Assembly (NCBI GenBank): GCA_017548545.1
Contig: JAFYZW010000108.1
Location: 1-45,477, forward strand
Direction: 5' to 3'
From: Bacteroidales bacterium
GTDB taxonomy: Bacteria; Bacteroidota; Bacteroidia; Bacteroidales; UBA3663
DNA: 45,477 bases
The number at the start of each line of letters is the position of its first letter. Positions within the stretch are counted from its first letter, which is position 1. The notes beneath the pieces are model-generated. The model worked only from the letters and a program-made list of their open reading frames with translations, was not told the origin of the DNA and searched no databases. Made by a program: the position numbers and the translations under genes. Shown piece after piece: positions 24,142 through 32,095 of the stretch.

Positions 24142-25979
24142 TGTGCCTTATTCTGATGTTTGCGATGATGAGTGTGAGGATCGTTCATAATCTCACGGGC
24201 ACGAGCCAGTGCAGAGAGAATATTATCAAAGATATTTGCATCCCCTACTTCCTGATAGAGGGCGGTACGTTTGAGCACACGCATCACCTCGGGACGAACA
24301 CCCGACAGGATGACGTGGATGTTATCCTTGTGACTCTTTTGCACAAAGAGTTCCAAGTTATGGAGTCCGGTCGCATCGATGAACGGAACCTTACGCATAC
24401 GGATGATTCGCACATCGGGATACGAATGATGCTTGAACATGGACGTAGCTGTCAGTTCGTCAAACTTGTTGGCAATACCGAAGAAGAACGGACCATCAAT
24501 CTCATAAACCTGCACCTTGTCGGGGATTTGCAAATGATCAATCTCAAGGTTACCTGTCGAGAGGTCGGTATCGTCCTCGATGTGTACCTCACCATGTAGC
24601 AAGGACACATGACTGGTTGCAGCCACACGACGGAACAGAAGCAGAGCGGCAAGAATCAAGCCGAATTCGATAGCTATGGTCAAGTCGAAGATAACCGTAA
24701 GAAGGAAGGTTGCAACGAGCACAGCGATATCGGACTTCTGGCTCTTGAACAAAGCCCGGCAAGTACGCCAACCCGACATGTTGTAGGCAACGATGACAAG
24801 CACACCAGCCAGACACGCCATGGGAATATAATTGGCAAGAGGCATCAGCACCAGCAGGATGAGCAGTAGCACCACGGCATGAACAATACCGGCTACAGGG
24901 CTACGACCACCATTGTTGATGTTGGTCATGGTGCGGGCGATGGCTCCTGTAGCAGGGATGCCGCCAAACATCGGACACAAGATGTTGGCCGCACCCTGTG
25001 CGATAAGCTCAGTGTTCGAATTGTGACGATCGCCAATCACACCGTCGGCCACAGCAGCGGAGAGCAACGACTCTATAGCACCTAGGATGGCAATGGTGAA
25101 AGCGATTGGCATCAGTCCATGAATCATCTCGTAGCTGATAGTCGGCACAGCCAGACGGGGAAGCTTGGACTCAATCTGGTAACGGTCGCCGATGGTGTCA
25201 ATACCCTCTATTCCCAAGAAATTCCTCATTGCCAGGACAAGGAGTGTCATGAATATGATGGCATAGAGTGAACCGGGAATCTTGTTGAGTCCTTTTACAT
25301 TCTTGATATACGTCGGGAAAAAGATGATGACCAGGATGGAAAGGAGGGCGATGAGGAAGTTCCAAAGATTAAACGATTGGAAGTGCTCAAAATAACAGAT
25401 CCACTTACCAATGAAATCGCCAGGTGTCTTGAGGGGTGCCATCACGGGTAGTCCTGTATCGGTGTCGATGACAACCTGACCTGTAGCAGGATCAATGACG
25501 GTTTCCTTTAGTCCAAAAACATCCCCCATCTGTGTAGTGAAAATGGTAAGAGCAATACCTGCGGTGAATCCAATGATGATGGGATAAGGAATGAACTTGA
25601 TGACCGTTCCCAACTTAAACACACCCATCAGGATGAGCAGCACACCAGCCAGAATCGTGGCAATGGTGAGTCCCAGCATGCCGTACTCAGGGTTGGTGAC
25701 GATGCCGTAGATGATAACGATAAAGGCGCCGGTTGGTCCTCCAATCTGCACCTTGCTGCCTCCTAGCAATGCTATGATGAATCCTGCCACGATGGCAGTA
25801 ATGATGCCCTCTTGAGGTGACACACCCGAAGCTATACCGAAGGCAATGGCCAACGGCAAAGCTACAATGCCTGTAATCACACCAGCGAGAGCATCCTGGC
25901 TGAACTTCTGCTTGTCATAATTCTTCAGACAACTGAAGAACTTGGGCTGGAAGTCAATAAGTCGAGTTATATTACGCAA
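24138..25979 (-). CDS. SulP-family anion transporter with STAS domain
   Basis: 613 residues. The transport domain (about 25-440) has the SulP signature VALPLAIAFGIASGVSPQEG, GGSKVQIGGPTGAF and later SLLSAAVADGVIGDRHNSNTELIAQGAAN, plus GGIPATGAIARTMTN. A C-terminal STAS domain (about 483-590) contains IIRMRKVPFIDATGLHNLE. Family members carry sulfate, bicarbonate, dicarboxylates or chloride; the ion is not deducible. The start codon appears to be TTG at 25979: a TAA lies two codons upstream and no ATG is near, and the predicted N-terminus (ITRLIDFQPKFFSCLKNYDKQ) is what homologues begin with. First gene of the five-gene operon; the reason for pairing with the acyl genes is unclear. Confidence 0.92.
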   Translation of the reverse strand: MRNITRLIDFQPKFFSCLKNYDKQKFSQDALAGVITGIVALPLAIAFGIASGVSPQEGIITAIVAGFIIALLGGSKVQIGGPTGAFIVIIYGIVTNPEYGMLGLTIATILAGVLLILMGVFKLGTVIKFIPYPIIIGFTAGIALTIFTTQMGDVFGLKETVIDPATGQVVIDTDTGLPVMAPLKTPGDFIGKWICYFEHFQSFNLWNFLIALLSILVIIFFPTYIKNVKGLNKIPGSLYAIIFMTLLVLAMRNFLGIEGIDTIGDRYQIESKLPRLAVPTISYEMIHGLMPIAFTIAILGAIESLLSAAVADGVIGDRHNSNTELIAQGAANILCPMFGGIPATGAIARTMTNINNGGRSPVAGIVHAVVLLLILLVLMPLANYIPMACLAGVLVIVAYNMSGWRTCRALFKSQKSDIAVLVATFLLTVIFDLTIAIEFGLILAALLLFRRVAATSHVSLLHGEVHIEDDTDLSTGNLEIDHLQIPDKVQVYEIDGPFFFGIANKFDELTATSMFKHHSYPDVRIIRMRKVPFIDATGLHNLELFVQKSHKDNIHVILSGVRPEVMRVLKRTALYQEVGDANIFDNILSALARAREIMNDPHTHHRKHQNKAQ

Positions 25980-25993
25980 ATCTTAATTGATAA

Positions 25994-26030
25994 ATGTTAA
26001 CTAGATGTTAACTGTTAATTGTTCATTGTT
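25994..26030. repeat. Short GTTAACT direct repeats between upp and the SulP operon
   Basis: ATGTTAACT occurs at 25994-26002 and again at 26005-26013 (11-bp period), followed by related GTTAATTG and GTTCATTG. The 58-nt gap between upp and SulP holds no recognisable promoter, so the SulP operon may be co-transcribed with upp. Confidence 0.4.
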
Positions 26031-26037
26031 TATTGAT

Positions 26038-26694
26038 CTACCCTTTCTCTCCGAATGCAAGATTACCTGCATCGCCTAGACCGGGCACGATATACTTGTG
26101 CTGATCGAGCATGTCATCGACAGCGGCTACATAAAGCACAGCATCTTCTGGCAGATTTTCGTTGAGGTAGTCGAGCGCCTCAGAACTTGCAATCACTGCA
26201 CAGATGAAAACCTTAGTGGGTGTGCCCTTGGCCAACAACGCCTCGTAAGCCAGTTGCATCGACGAGCCGGTAGCAAGCATCGGGTCACAGATGATGAGGA
26301 CCTTCCCATCGAGTGAAGGAGCAGAGATATATTCGATCGAGATATCGAAATTGAAGTCCGTGTCGGCATCATACCGACGATATGCGCTGACAAAGGCGTT
26401 CTCAGCTTCGTCAAAGAAATTGATGACTCCCTGGTGAAGAGGCAGTCCAGCACGAAGGATGGCACTGACAACAATGGTGTCGGTAGGAACACTGGCTACA
26501 GCAATGCCAAGCGGAGAGGTGATGTCCTGCTCCTCATAGGTCAGTTTTTTGCTGATTTCGTATGCCATAATTTCACCGATACGCTCGATGTTGCGACGGA
26601 AACGCATCCTATCGGTTTGGATGTTTACATCACGCAATTCAGCGATGAACTTGTTCACCACGGAGTTTGTCTTTGAGAAATCTACGACCCTCAT
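26038..26694 (-). CDS. upp: Uracil phosphoribosyltransferase
   Basis: 218 residues from the ATG at 26694 (MRVVDFSKTNSVVNKFIAELRD). The frame is open further upstream to 26856, but that extension is low-complexity hydrophobic text unlike Upp and lies across the promoter, so it is excluded. The PRPP-binding motif VLIICDPMLATGSSM is at about 131-146, the SAILRAGLPL segment near 76-85, and the C-terminal uracil-binding end GLGDAGNLAFG is present. It makes UMP from uracil and PRPP in pyrimidine salvage. Divergent from the esterase gene, with its own promoter at 26761-26792. Confidence 0.96.
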   Translation of the reverse strand: MRVVDFSKTNSVVNKFIAELRDVNIQTDRMRFRRNIERIGEIMAYEISKKLTYEEQDITSPLGIAVASVPTDTIVVSAILRAGLPLHQGVINFFDEAENAFVSAYRRYDADTDFNFDISIEYISAPSLDGKVLIICDPMLATGSSMQLAYEALLAKGTPTKVFICAVIASSEALDYLNENLPEDAVLYVAAVDDMLDQHKYIVPGLGDAGNLAFGEKG

Positions 26695-26760
26695 TTCGAA
26701 ATACGATTTTGAGATTTGAAACTTTAAGAATTCTGGAACGCAAAATGCCCATTTTACGGT

Positions 26761-26792
26761 GCAAATATAATTATTTTCCAGCAATTGACAAA
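26761..26792 (-). promoter_or_regulatory. Promoter for upp
   Basis: On the minus strand TTTG (26789-26792), 19 nt, then TATATTTG (26762-26769): a perfect Bacteroidota promoter. It lies 67 nt before the chosen ATG and shows that the longer reading frame cannot be the translated one. Confidence 0.75.
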
Positions 26793-26809
26793 AGATTTCG
26801 TACAAAAGT

Positions 26810-26841
26810 CTTGCTAAAACGAGGTAGAATACGTAACTTTG
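26810..26841 (+). promoter_or_regulatory. Promoter for the esterase/glycosyltransferase operon
   Basis: CTTG at 26810-26813, 20 nt, then TAACTTTG at 26834-26841, 33 nt before the ATG. It is divergent from the upp promoter, with the two -33 boxes only 17 nt apart. Confidence 0.7.
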
Positions 26842-26874
26842 CAGCGTTTTCGACAAGCGAAATGAGCAAAGATT

Positions 26875-27474
26875 ATGAAAAAAATACTCTATTTACACGG
26901 ATTTTCATCGGCTGGATCGACCGGCACAGCCACCAATCTACGCAATCACCTCTATGCAGACTATGGAGTTACTGTGGTTTCGCCCGATATCCCCGTCTCG
27001 CCTGCCGAAGCCATTCCGATGATTCGAAAAGTCGTCGAGGAAGAGAAACCCGACCTCATCATCGGCACCTCGATGGGCGGCATGTACACCGAATTGCTCC
27101 ACGGCCATCTGCGCATCTGTGTCAATCCATCGTTTCACATGGCTCGTCTGCTCACCTTCAAGCACCTTGGCAAGAATGTGGAATTCCTCAATAAGCGTGC
27201 CGATGGGCAGAAACAGTTCAAGGTGGACAAGCAGATGGTAGCTGAATTCAAGGAGATTGAGTCGAAGCTAAGCCTCCGCGACATCACTCCCGATGACAAG
27301 AAACTCATATGGGGAGTCTTCGGCAAAGACGACCCGACAGTCAACTGCCAAGCAGAATTCAAGAAAGCTTATGGTAACGAACACTTCCGCATCATCGAAG
27401 GCGAGCATTCCCTCACCGATGCCATGATGAAGCGGGACTTGTTGCCACTCATCAAACAACTGCTCGAACTATGA
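26875..27474 (+). CDS. YqiA/YcfP-like alpha/beta-hydrolase esterase
   Basis: 199 residues, the usual length of this short esterase family. MKKILYLHGFSSAGSTGTA gives the oxyanion-side HGF motif at 8-10; the nucleophile is Ser66 in GTSMGGMYT; the acid is Asp152 or Asp153 in FGKDDP; the base is His178 in EGEHSLTD. There is no signal peptide, so it is cytoplasmic. Relatives hydrolyse acyl esters or thioesters; physiological substrates are mostly unknown. Its stop overlaps the next start (ATGA), which ties it to the glycosyltransferase-acetyltransferase fusion and hints at removal or proofreading of acyl groups on a sugar or carrier, though that is inference. Confidence 0.85.
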   Translation: MKKILYLHGFSSAGSTGTATNLRNHLYADYGVTVVSPDIPVSPAEAIPMIRKVVEEEKPDLIIGTSMGGMYTELLHGHLRICVNPSFHMARLLTFKHLGKNVEFLNKRADGQKQFKVDKQMVAEFKEIESKLSLRDITPDDKKLIWGVFGKDDPTVNCQAEFKKAYGNEHFRIIEGEHSLTDAMMKRDLLPLIKQLLEL

Positions 27475-28736
27475 TGCCACGCGTGACCATCATCACCGTG
27501 GTTCGCAATGACGAAAGTCACATTCGCGAGACCATTGTCAGCGCCTTGGCACAGTCAGGTGTCGAGGTGCAATACTTGGTGCTCGATGGAGCCTCGACCG
27601 ATGGTACCGCCGAAATCATCCGCAGTTTTGCCAACCATCTCGATTACTGGCACAGCAAGCCCGACCTTGGTATGTACGACGCCATGAACCAGGCCATCGC
27701 AATGGCTGACGGCGAGTGGATAAGCATCCTCAACTCGGGCGACACTTACGTTACTTCAACCTCCCTCGCTGATGCAATCGCCAAAGCCGAAGCTGAGACT
27801 ACCGTCATCTTCGGCCATAGCATAGAGGTCAATGACGAATGGAATCGAGAGCTGCGAGCAGTGCCCGACACCTCGTTGTTGCGCTTCGCTCCCACTTTCC
27901 GGCATGGTTCCGCCCTCATTCGAACAGATGTGCAAAAATCGCATCTCTTCGACCTCGATAAGACTGATCGATTGGGTTATGCCCTCGACTGGGAAATGCT
28001 TCACAGGCTATGGCGCGAGGGGTACAAGTTCCAGATGGTCGATACCTTCATCGAAGCCTATCGTGCCGAAGGGACAAGCAATCACCCCTATCGTAATCTG
28101 CTCTACAACTACCGAATCACAAGCTCCGAGGCGAACAACAAACTTCCCTACGTCGGATATCTCCTCAAGAACGCTGCCGTCGAATGTCTGAAGAGTTCCT
28201 GTCTATACAATTTCACCCACAGTTTCATCCTCGAATATATGGTCAACTCCGTAATCCCACATATCCCATTTTGGTCATGGCGCCGTGCCTATCTGCGTCT
28301 CGTCGGCATGAAGATCGGCAAGGGCAGTTTCATCATGAAAAAGAATTACCTGATCAACGCAAACCGAATCTCTATTGGAGAACACTCCCATATCAACACG
28401 CAATGTATCCTCGACGGACGTGGAGGCATCACCATCGGTTCTAGCGTATCCATCTCTCATCGAGTGAATATCATGACAGGAAGCCACGACTACAAATCCC
28501 GCAACTTCCAGGGCACCTTCAAGCCAATTGTCATCGAGGATTATGCGTGGATAGGTGTAGGAGCAACGATACTGCAAGGAGTGACCATTGGGAAAGGTGC
28601 AGTGGTATGTGCAGGTGCTGTCGTGACGAAAGATGTACAAGACTACGCTGTTGTGGCCGGTGTGCCGGCACAAATCATCGACTTTCGGCCCGAGGATCTC
28701 GATTATGAATGCAAGTGGGATGTGCCACTGACTTAA
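27471..28736 (+). CDS. Fusion of WcaE-like family 2 glycosyltransferase and WcaF-like hexapeptide acetyltransferase
   Basis: 421 residues. Residues 1-230 are a GT2 domain: VTIITVVRND, LDGASTDGT at 38-46, the SKPDLGMYDAMNQAI segment at 62-76 and NSGD at 88-91 as the metal-site motif. A joining stretch (about 230-290) enters IPFWSWRRAYLRLVGMKIG, the start of WcaF-type acetyltransferases, and a left-handed beta-helix with repeated hexapeptides runs from about 295 to 408 (SIGEHSHIN, TIGSSVSIS, IGVGATILQGVTIGKGAV, with His-Asp in TGSHDY). The two activities are separate neighbouring genes (wcaE, wcaF) in colanic acid clusters. Likely task: add a sugar and then O-acetylate the product in a surface polysaccharide. 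Start at the first of two ATGs, overlapping the esterase stop. Confidence 0.88.
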   Translation: MMPRVTIITVVRNDESHIRETIVSALAQSGVEVQYLVLDGASTDGTAEIIRSFANHLDYWHSKPDLGMYDAMNQAIAMADGEWISILNSGDTYVTSTSLADAIAKAEAETTVIFGHSIEVNDEWNRELRAVPDTSLLRFAPTFRHGSALIRTDVQKSHLFDLDKTDRLGYALDWEMLHRLWREGYKFQMVDTFIEAYRAEGTSNHPYRNLLYNYRITSSEANNKLPYVGYLLKNAAVECLKSSCLYNFTHSFILEYMVNSVIPHIPFWSWRRAYLRLVGMKIGKGSFIMKKNYLINANRISIGEHSHINTQCILDGRGGITIGSSVSISHRVNIMTGSHDYKSRNFQGTFKPIVIEDYAWIGVGATILQGVTIGKGAVVCAGAVVTKDVQDYAVVAGVPAQIIDFRPEDLDYECKWDVPLT

Positions 28737-28759
28737 TAAACCCTCCTTCAGAACAACAA

Positions 28760-28787
28760 ATTACCCCGACAGAATTGCCGGGGTAAT
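28760..28787. terminator. Bidirectional terminator between the GT/acetyltransferase gene and glgB
   Basis: ATTACCCCG / CGGGGTAAT form a 9-bp stem with a 10-nt loop between convergent genes. A T-rich stretch follows on the plus side. Confidence 0.8.
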
Positions 28788-28805
28788 TGTTTGAATTAAG
28801 TCAAA

Positions 28806-30950
28806 TCACTTTGAAGAAATATTGCGCTTCAAAACGATGGCTGTACGAGCGGGAAGATAGAGTTTCAGCCAACCCTTGCCGTCCTCTTCATAGGCAGGAT
28901 CGTGTACAGTCTCGTAAGGAGCATCGGCAGTCACATTGCCAAAGCCACCGAACTGCGGATCATCAGAATTGAGAACGAGCTCGTAACGACCGTTCTTCAC
29001 GAGCAAACCATAATCGGTGTAGCTGCGCTCTCCATCGAAATTGAAGACGAAGAGCAAACGACGACGCTCAAAGGCAAGCACCTTGTCGCCACGATTATCC
29101 ATTATCTCGACGAATGGAGCCTCGTTGAACTTCAATACCGAAGTGATGAGGTGATTCTCGGCGATATCCCAACGGTTCAGGAACTTGAAGTTGAGGTCCT
29201 CGTTGTCCACGAGGTCCCACTGACGACGGGCATACTTGTAAGACCAGCCATTGCCTTCACGTGGGAAATCTATCCACTCGGGATGTCCGAACTCATTGCC
29301 CATGAAGTTGAGATAGCCACCGTTGATGGTCGAAAGCGTGATAAGACGAATCATCTTGTGCAGTGCGATGCCACGATGCACGGTAAGGTTCTCGTCACCA
29401 ATCTTGAAGTGCCAGTACATGTCACTGTCGATAAGTCGGAAGATGACTGTCTTGTCGCCCACCAGTGCCTGGTCGTGGCTCTCAACGTACGAGATGGTCT
29501 TGCCGGCGGGTGAATTGATGAGATTGCCGCTCTCGCAAAGCTGCCACTTGATCTCGGTGGTGTTCCAATCTTCGTCACGACGCTCCTTGAGGAGTTTGAT
29601 CCAATAGTCGGGCACATTCATCTGCAAGCGATAATTGAAGCCGATACCGCCCTCTTCGAAAGGAACAGCCAGACCCGGCATACCACTCACTTCTTCGCCA
29701 ATGGTTACTGCGTAAGGCTTGAACTCATGAATCAAAGCATTGGCCAACGTGACATAACAGAGGGCATCACCATCGACATTGGGGCTGAAGTAATCGTAGA
29801 GATTGCCGCTGCCGCCCTGATGATCGAGGTAGAGCATGGAGCCAACACCATCGAAACGGAAGCCATCGAACTGATACTCATCGAGCCAGAACTTGCAGTT
29901 CGACAGCAGGAAATGCATCACTTCAGGACGTGCATAATCGAAGCAAAGGCTGTCCCACTGCGGATGTTCGCGACGGCCACCACTGTGGAAGTATTGGCAT
30001 GGATCGCCACAGAAGTTACCCAGACCCTCCAGTTCGTTCTTCACAGCATGCGAATGCACAATGTCCATGATGACGGCAAGACCCAAGTTGTGCGCATCAT
30101 CGATGAGGTGCTTCAATTCATCGGGTGTACCGAAGCGACTGGAGGCAGCAAAGAAGTTCGACACATGATAACCGAACGAGCCGTAATAAGGATGTTCCTG
30201 GATAGCCATGATCTGCACAGCCGTGTAGCCAAGACGTGCGATACGAGGCAGAACGTTCACACGGAACTCCTCGTAGGATCCCACCTTCTCTTCCGAGGTA
30301 GCCATACCGATGTGGCACTCATAGATAAGCAGTGGATCAACCTGAGGACGGAACATCTTGTTGCGGAAACGATAAGGCCGAGCAGGAGCCCAAACCTGGG
30401 CAGAGAAGATCTTGGTCTGTTCATCCTGAATCACGCGACGTGCATACGACGGGATACGCTCACCTTGTCCGCCATTCCAGTGGATTGAGAGTTTGTAAAG
30501 CTCCTCATGATGCAGAGCGTCGGCAGGAAGCTGTATCTCCCAAACGCCATTGTCAATGGGATGACAAGCGTATTCGGGCTTCTCCTGCCAGTCGTTCATC
30601 TCGCCAATGACGTACATTGCAGTGGCATTGGGTGCCCACTCACGGAAAATCCACGTGCCATCTTTCTGGCGATGCAGTCCGAAGTACAGATAGCCGTCGG
30701 CAAGGTCAGTAAGTGAACCAGCCTGCTGTGTCGTCTCGTGCATCTTCCAAGCAGCGTACTTGAAGCGACCGAGGATTGCATCGGAGAAATCGTTAAGATA
30801 AGGCAGATTGCGCAAAATCTTTAGCGAATTGGGCTTCAAGGAATTCATCCATTTGTTGATCACCAAGGGGTCATGTGTCTTGATAACATCATGCACAACC
30901 TTGCTGGTAGGACTAAAAGAAGATGGCTTCTTGATTGTTGTCCTTTTCAT
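28806..30950 (-). CDS. glgB: 1,4-alpha-glucan branching enzyme, GH13 (eukaryotic-like type)
   Basis: 714 residues. CBM48-like N-terminal domain with WIFREWAPNATAMYVIGEMNDW near 100-122, the (beta/alpha)8 domain with QEHPYYGSFGYHVSNFFAASSRFGTPDELK, nucleophile Asp in DGFRFDGVGSMLY near 360-370, the acid/base Glu in TIGEEVSGMPGL near 416-427, and the third acidic residue in YVESHDQALVGDK near 488-500, then an all-beta C-terminus. The YYGSFGYHVSNFFA form is that of eukaryotic-type branching enzymes, common in Bacteroidota. It transfers glucan chains to alpha-1,6 positions in glycogen. It lies 44 nt downstream of a YhcH-family gene and probably shares its transcript. Confidence 0.95.
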   Translation of the reverse strand: MKRTTIKKPSSFSPTSKVVHDVIKTHDPLVINKWMNSLKPNSLKILRNLPYLNDFSDAILGRFKYAAWKMHETTQQAGSLTDLADGYLYFGLHRQKDGTWIFREWAPNATAMYVIGEMNDWQEKPEYACHPIDNGVWEIQLPADALHHEELYKLSIHWNGGQGERIPSYARRVIQDEQTKIFSAQVWAPARPYRFRNKMFRPQVDPLLIYECHIGMATSEEKVGSYEEFRVNVLPRIARLGYTAVQIMAIQEHPYYGSFGYHVSNFFAASSRFGTPDELKHLIDDAHNLGLAVIMDIVHSHAVKNELEGLGNFCGDPCQYFHSGGRREHPQWDSLCFDYARPEVMHFLLSNCKFWLDEYQFDGFRFDGVGSMLYLDHQGGSGNLYDYFSPNVDGDALCYVTLANALIHEFKPYAVTIGEEVSGMPGLAVPFEEGGIGFNYRLQMNVPDYWIKLLKERRDEDWNTTEIKWQLCESGNLINSPAGKTISYVESHDQALVGDKTVIFRLIDSDMYWHFKIGDENLTVHRGIALHKMIRLITLSTINGGYLNFMGNEFGHPEWIDFPREGNGWSYKYARRQWDLVDNEDLNFKFLNRWDIAENHLITSVLKFNEAPFVEIMDNRGDKVLAFERRRLLFVFNFDGERSYTDYGLLVKNGRYELVLNSDDPQFGGFGNVTADAPYETVHDPAYEEDGKGWLKLYLPARTAIVLKRNISSK

Positions 30951-30994
30951 ATCGTATAAAATTTAGGTGAATACAAAAAATATTAGATAAAAAG

Positions 30995-31441
30995 CTATAG
31001 TTTGATCTTAACAACGAGTTTCTTCCAGTTCCCCTCACCGATGCATGGCTGGTGGCCGTCCCAGGGCCAGAAGATTGCAAAATGCATGGGTTTAACCATT
31101 ATCAGGCAGTCGGTCTTGTCACTGAACTTGGTGACGTCCTTCTCGGGATTGTAAGGTGCATCAGGCAGCTTTAGTTCAGGAGTGGGGATAAAGCCCATAA
31201 GTTCAGTACCATCGAGCGGGATCTGGATGTCGAGATAGTTATTGTGGGTTTCGAACTTGGCAGCTTCAGGAGTCTTGCCCGCCTGGTTGATGACGTTGAT
31301 GAAGCAGTTCTTGCCATCGAGCAGAATTTTGCCGGGTTCAACCGTGCTCCAGTCCGTCTTCTTTATATAGTCGAAAGCCATTTTGAAATAAGGATTCAGC
31401 GTCTCATATTGAGCACTGTTTGCCAAAGAATCTAGTACCAT
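30995..31441 (-). CDS. YhcH/YjgK/YiaL family protein (DUF386)
   Basis: 148 residues, the family's normal length. Conserved features: VLDSLANSAQYETLNPYFKMAFDYI at the start, THNNYLDIQIPLDG near 85-98 (H and D/E residues of the cupin metal site), and VKPMHFAIFWPWDGHQPCIGEG near 116-138. The fold is a double-stranded beta-helix; the E. coli member acts on sialic acid anomers, others are linked to sugar handling. It is first in a unit with glgB, so a role in sugar isomer balance for glycogen or glycan metabolism is possible but unproven. Confidence 0.9.
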   Translation of the reverse strand: MVLDSLANSAQYETLNPYFKMAFDYIKKTDWSTVEPGKILLDGKNCFINVINQAGKTPEAAKFETHNNYLDIQIPLDGTELMGFIPTPELKLPDAPYNPEKDVTKFSDKTDCLIMVKPMHFAIFWPWDGHQPCIGEGNWKKLVVKIKL

Positions 31442-31532
31442 GAAATTGTATATTTGTTAAATAGTGGTTTGATATGATAATTTGTTACTCAATGTGCTGA
31501 TAATGTTTTAGGATAAATACCTTTATGCGCGA

Positions 31533-31564
31533 CAAATTTACAAAAAAAAATCGACCCCTCCAAG
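31533..31564 (-). promoter_or_regulatory. Promoter for the YhcH/glgB unit
   Basis: CTTG (31561-31564) then 20 nt and TAAATTTG (31533-31540) on the minus strand, about 92 nt before the ATG. The -33 box falls in the loop of the terminator of the preceding gene. Confidence 0.55.
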
Positions 31565-31576
31565 AGTTGGGGTCGA
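31551..31576. terminator. Intrinsic terminator after the sigma/anti-sigma/Spy-like unit
   Basis: TCGACCCC / GGGGTCGA, an 8-bp stem and 10-nt loop flanked by A-run and T-run on both sides, so it can act in either direction. It lies 39 nt after the Spy-like gene's stop on the minus strand. Confidence 0.85.
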
Positions 31577-31615
31577 AAAAATGTCAATTTTATGTTGAAG
31601 AACAACTTTTTTGCC

Positions 31616-32095
31616 TTATTTGTCTCTTTTTTGAGGTCTCCGCATTATACTCGTTCTGAATTTTTGTTCAGCGTTTTGCAGTTTATAGAGTTGCATGGGA
31701 GTGAGAACGCCTGAAAGGCGGAGCAGGTAACGATGCTCAAGTTGGGCATCTTCGACCTGAAGTTGTGAGTTATTATAGATGACGCGCATCAAGGTTGTAT
31801 CGGGTACCGATTCGCCCATATCCACTTGCATTCTGATGCGTCGTCCCCCGCCATACTTCTTGTAGAGATCGGATTTCTCCTTCAAGAGCTCCTGATAGAT
31901 TGGAATGAACCGTGAGCTGTCCTTCGGTGAGAGACCTAGTTCATGCACCACCATATCGCACTTCGTACGCATGAAACTTTCAAACGTTGGTCGCTGGCTG
32001 TTTCCGCCATCATTTCCGCTTCGACGATTATTCTGCGCCATAGCGGCCATCGGGACGATCAAAATCAAGACCAAGAAAAACACTAATCTTTTCAT
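31616..32095 (-). CDS. Small periplasmic protein, Spy/CpxP-like
   Basis: 159 residues from the ATG at 32095, which overlaps the anti-sigma stop as ATGA; a TTG three codons earlier is also in frame but less likely. Signal peptide KRLVFFLVLILIVPMAAMAQ. The mature protein is helical and basic, with ELGLSPKDSSRFIPIYQELLKEKSDLYKKYG and a later LSGVLTPMQLYKLQNAEQKFR, two L-T/S-x-x-Q-like segments that recall the Spy/CpxP family of envelope stress chaperones and metal sensors. Its place right after a sigma factor and anti-sigma factor supports a role in envelope stress sensing or as a stress target. The family match is by motif and layout only. Confidence 0.65.
   Translation of the reverse strand: MKRLVFFLVLILIVPMAAMAQNNRRSGNDGGNSQRPTFESFMRTKCDMVVHELGLSPKDSSRFIPIYQELLKEKSDLYKKYGGGRRIRMQVDMGESVPDTTLMRVIYNNSQLQVEDAQLEHRYLLRLSGVLTPMQLYKLQNAEQKFRTSIMRRPQKRDK

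Noticed and set aside
18984..25979. Aryl-polyene or flexirubin biosynthesis cluster
   Set aside because: An ACP, a ligase and an RND exporter are present, but no ketosynthase, ketoreductase, dehydratase or ammonia lyase.
26695..26856. N-terminal extension of Upp
   Set aside because: The extension does not resemble the family and contains the promoter.
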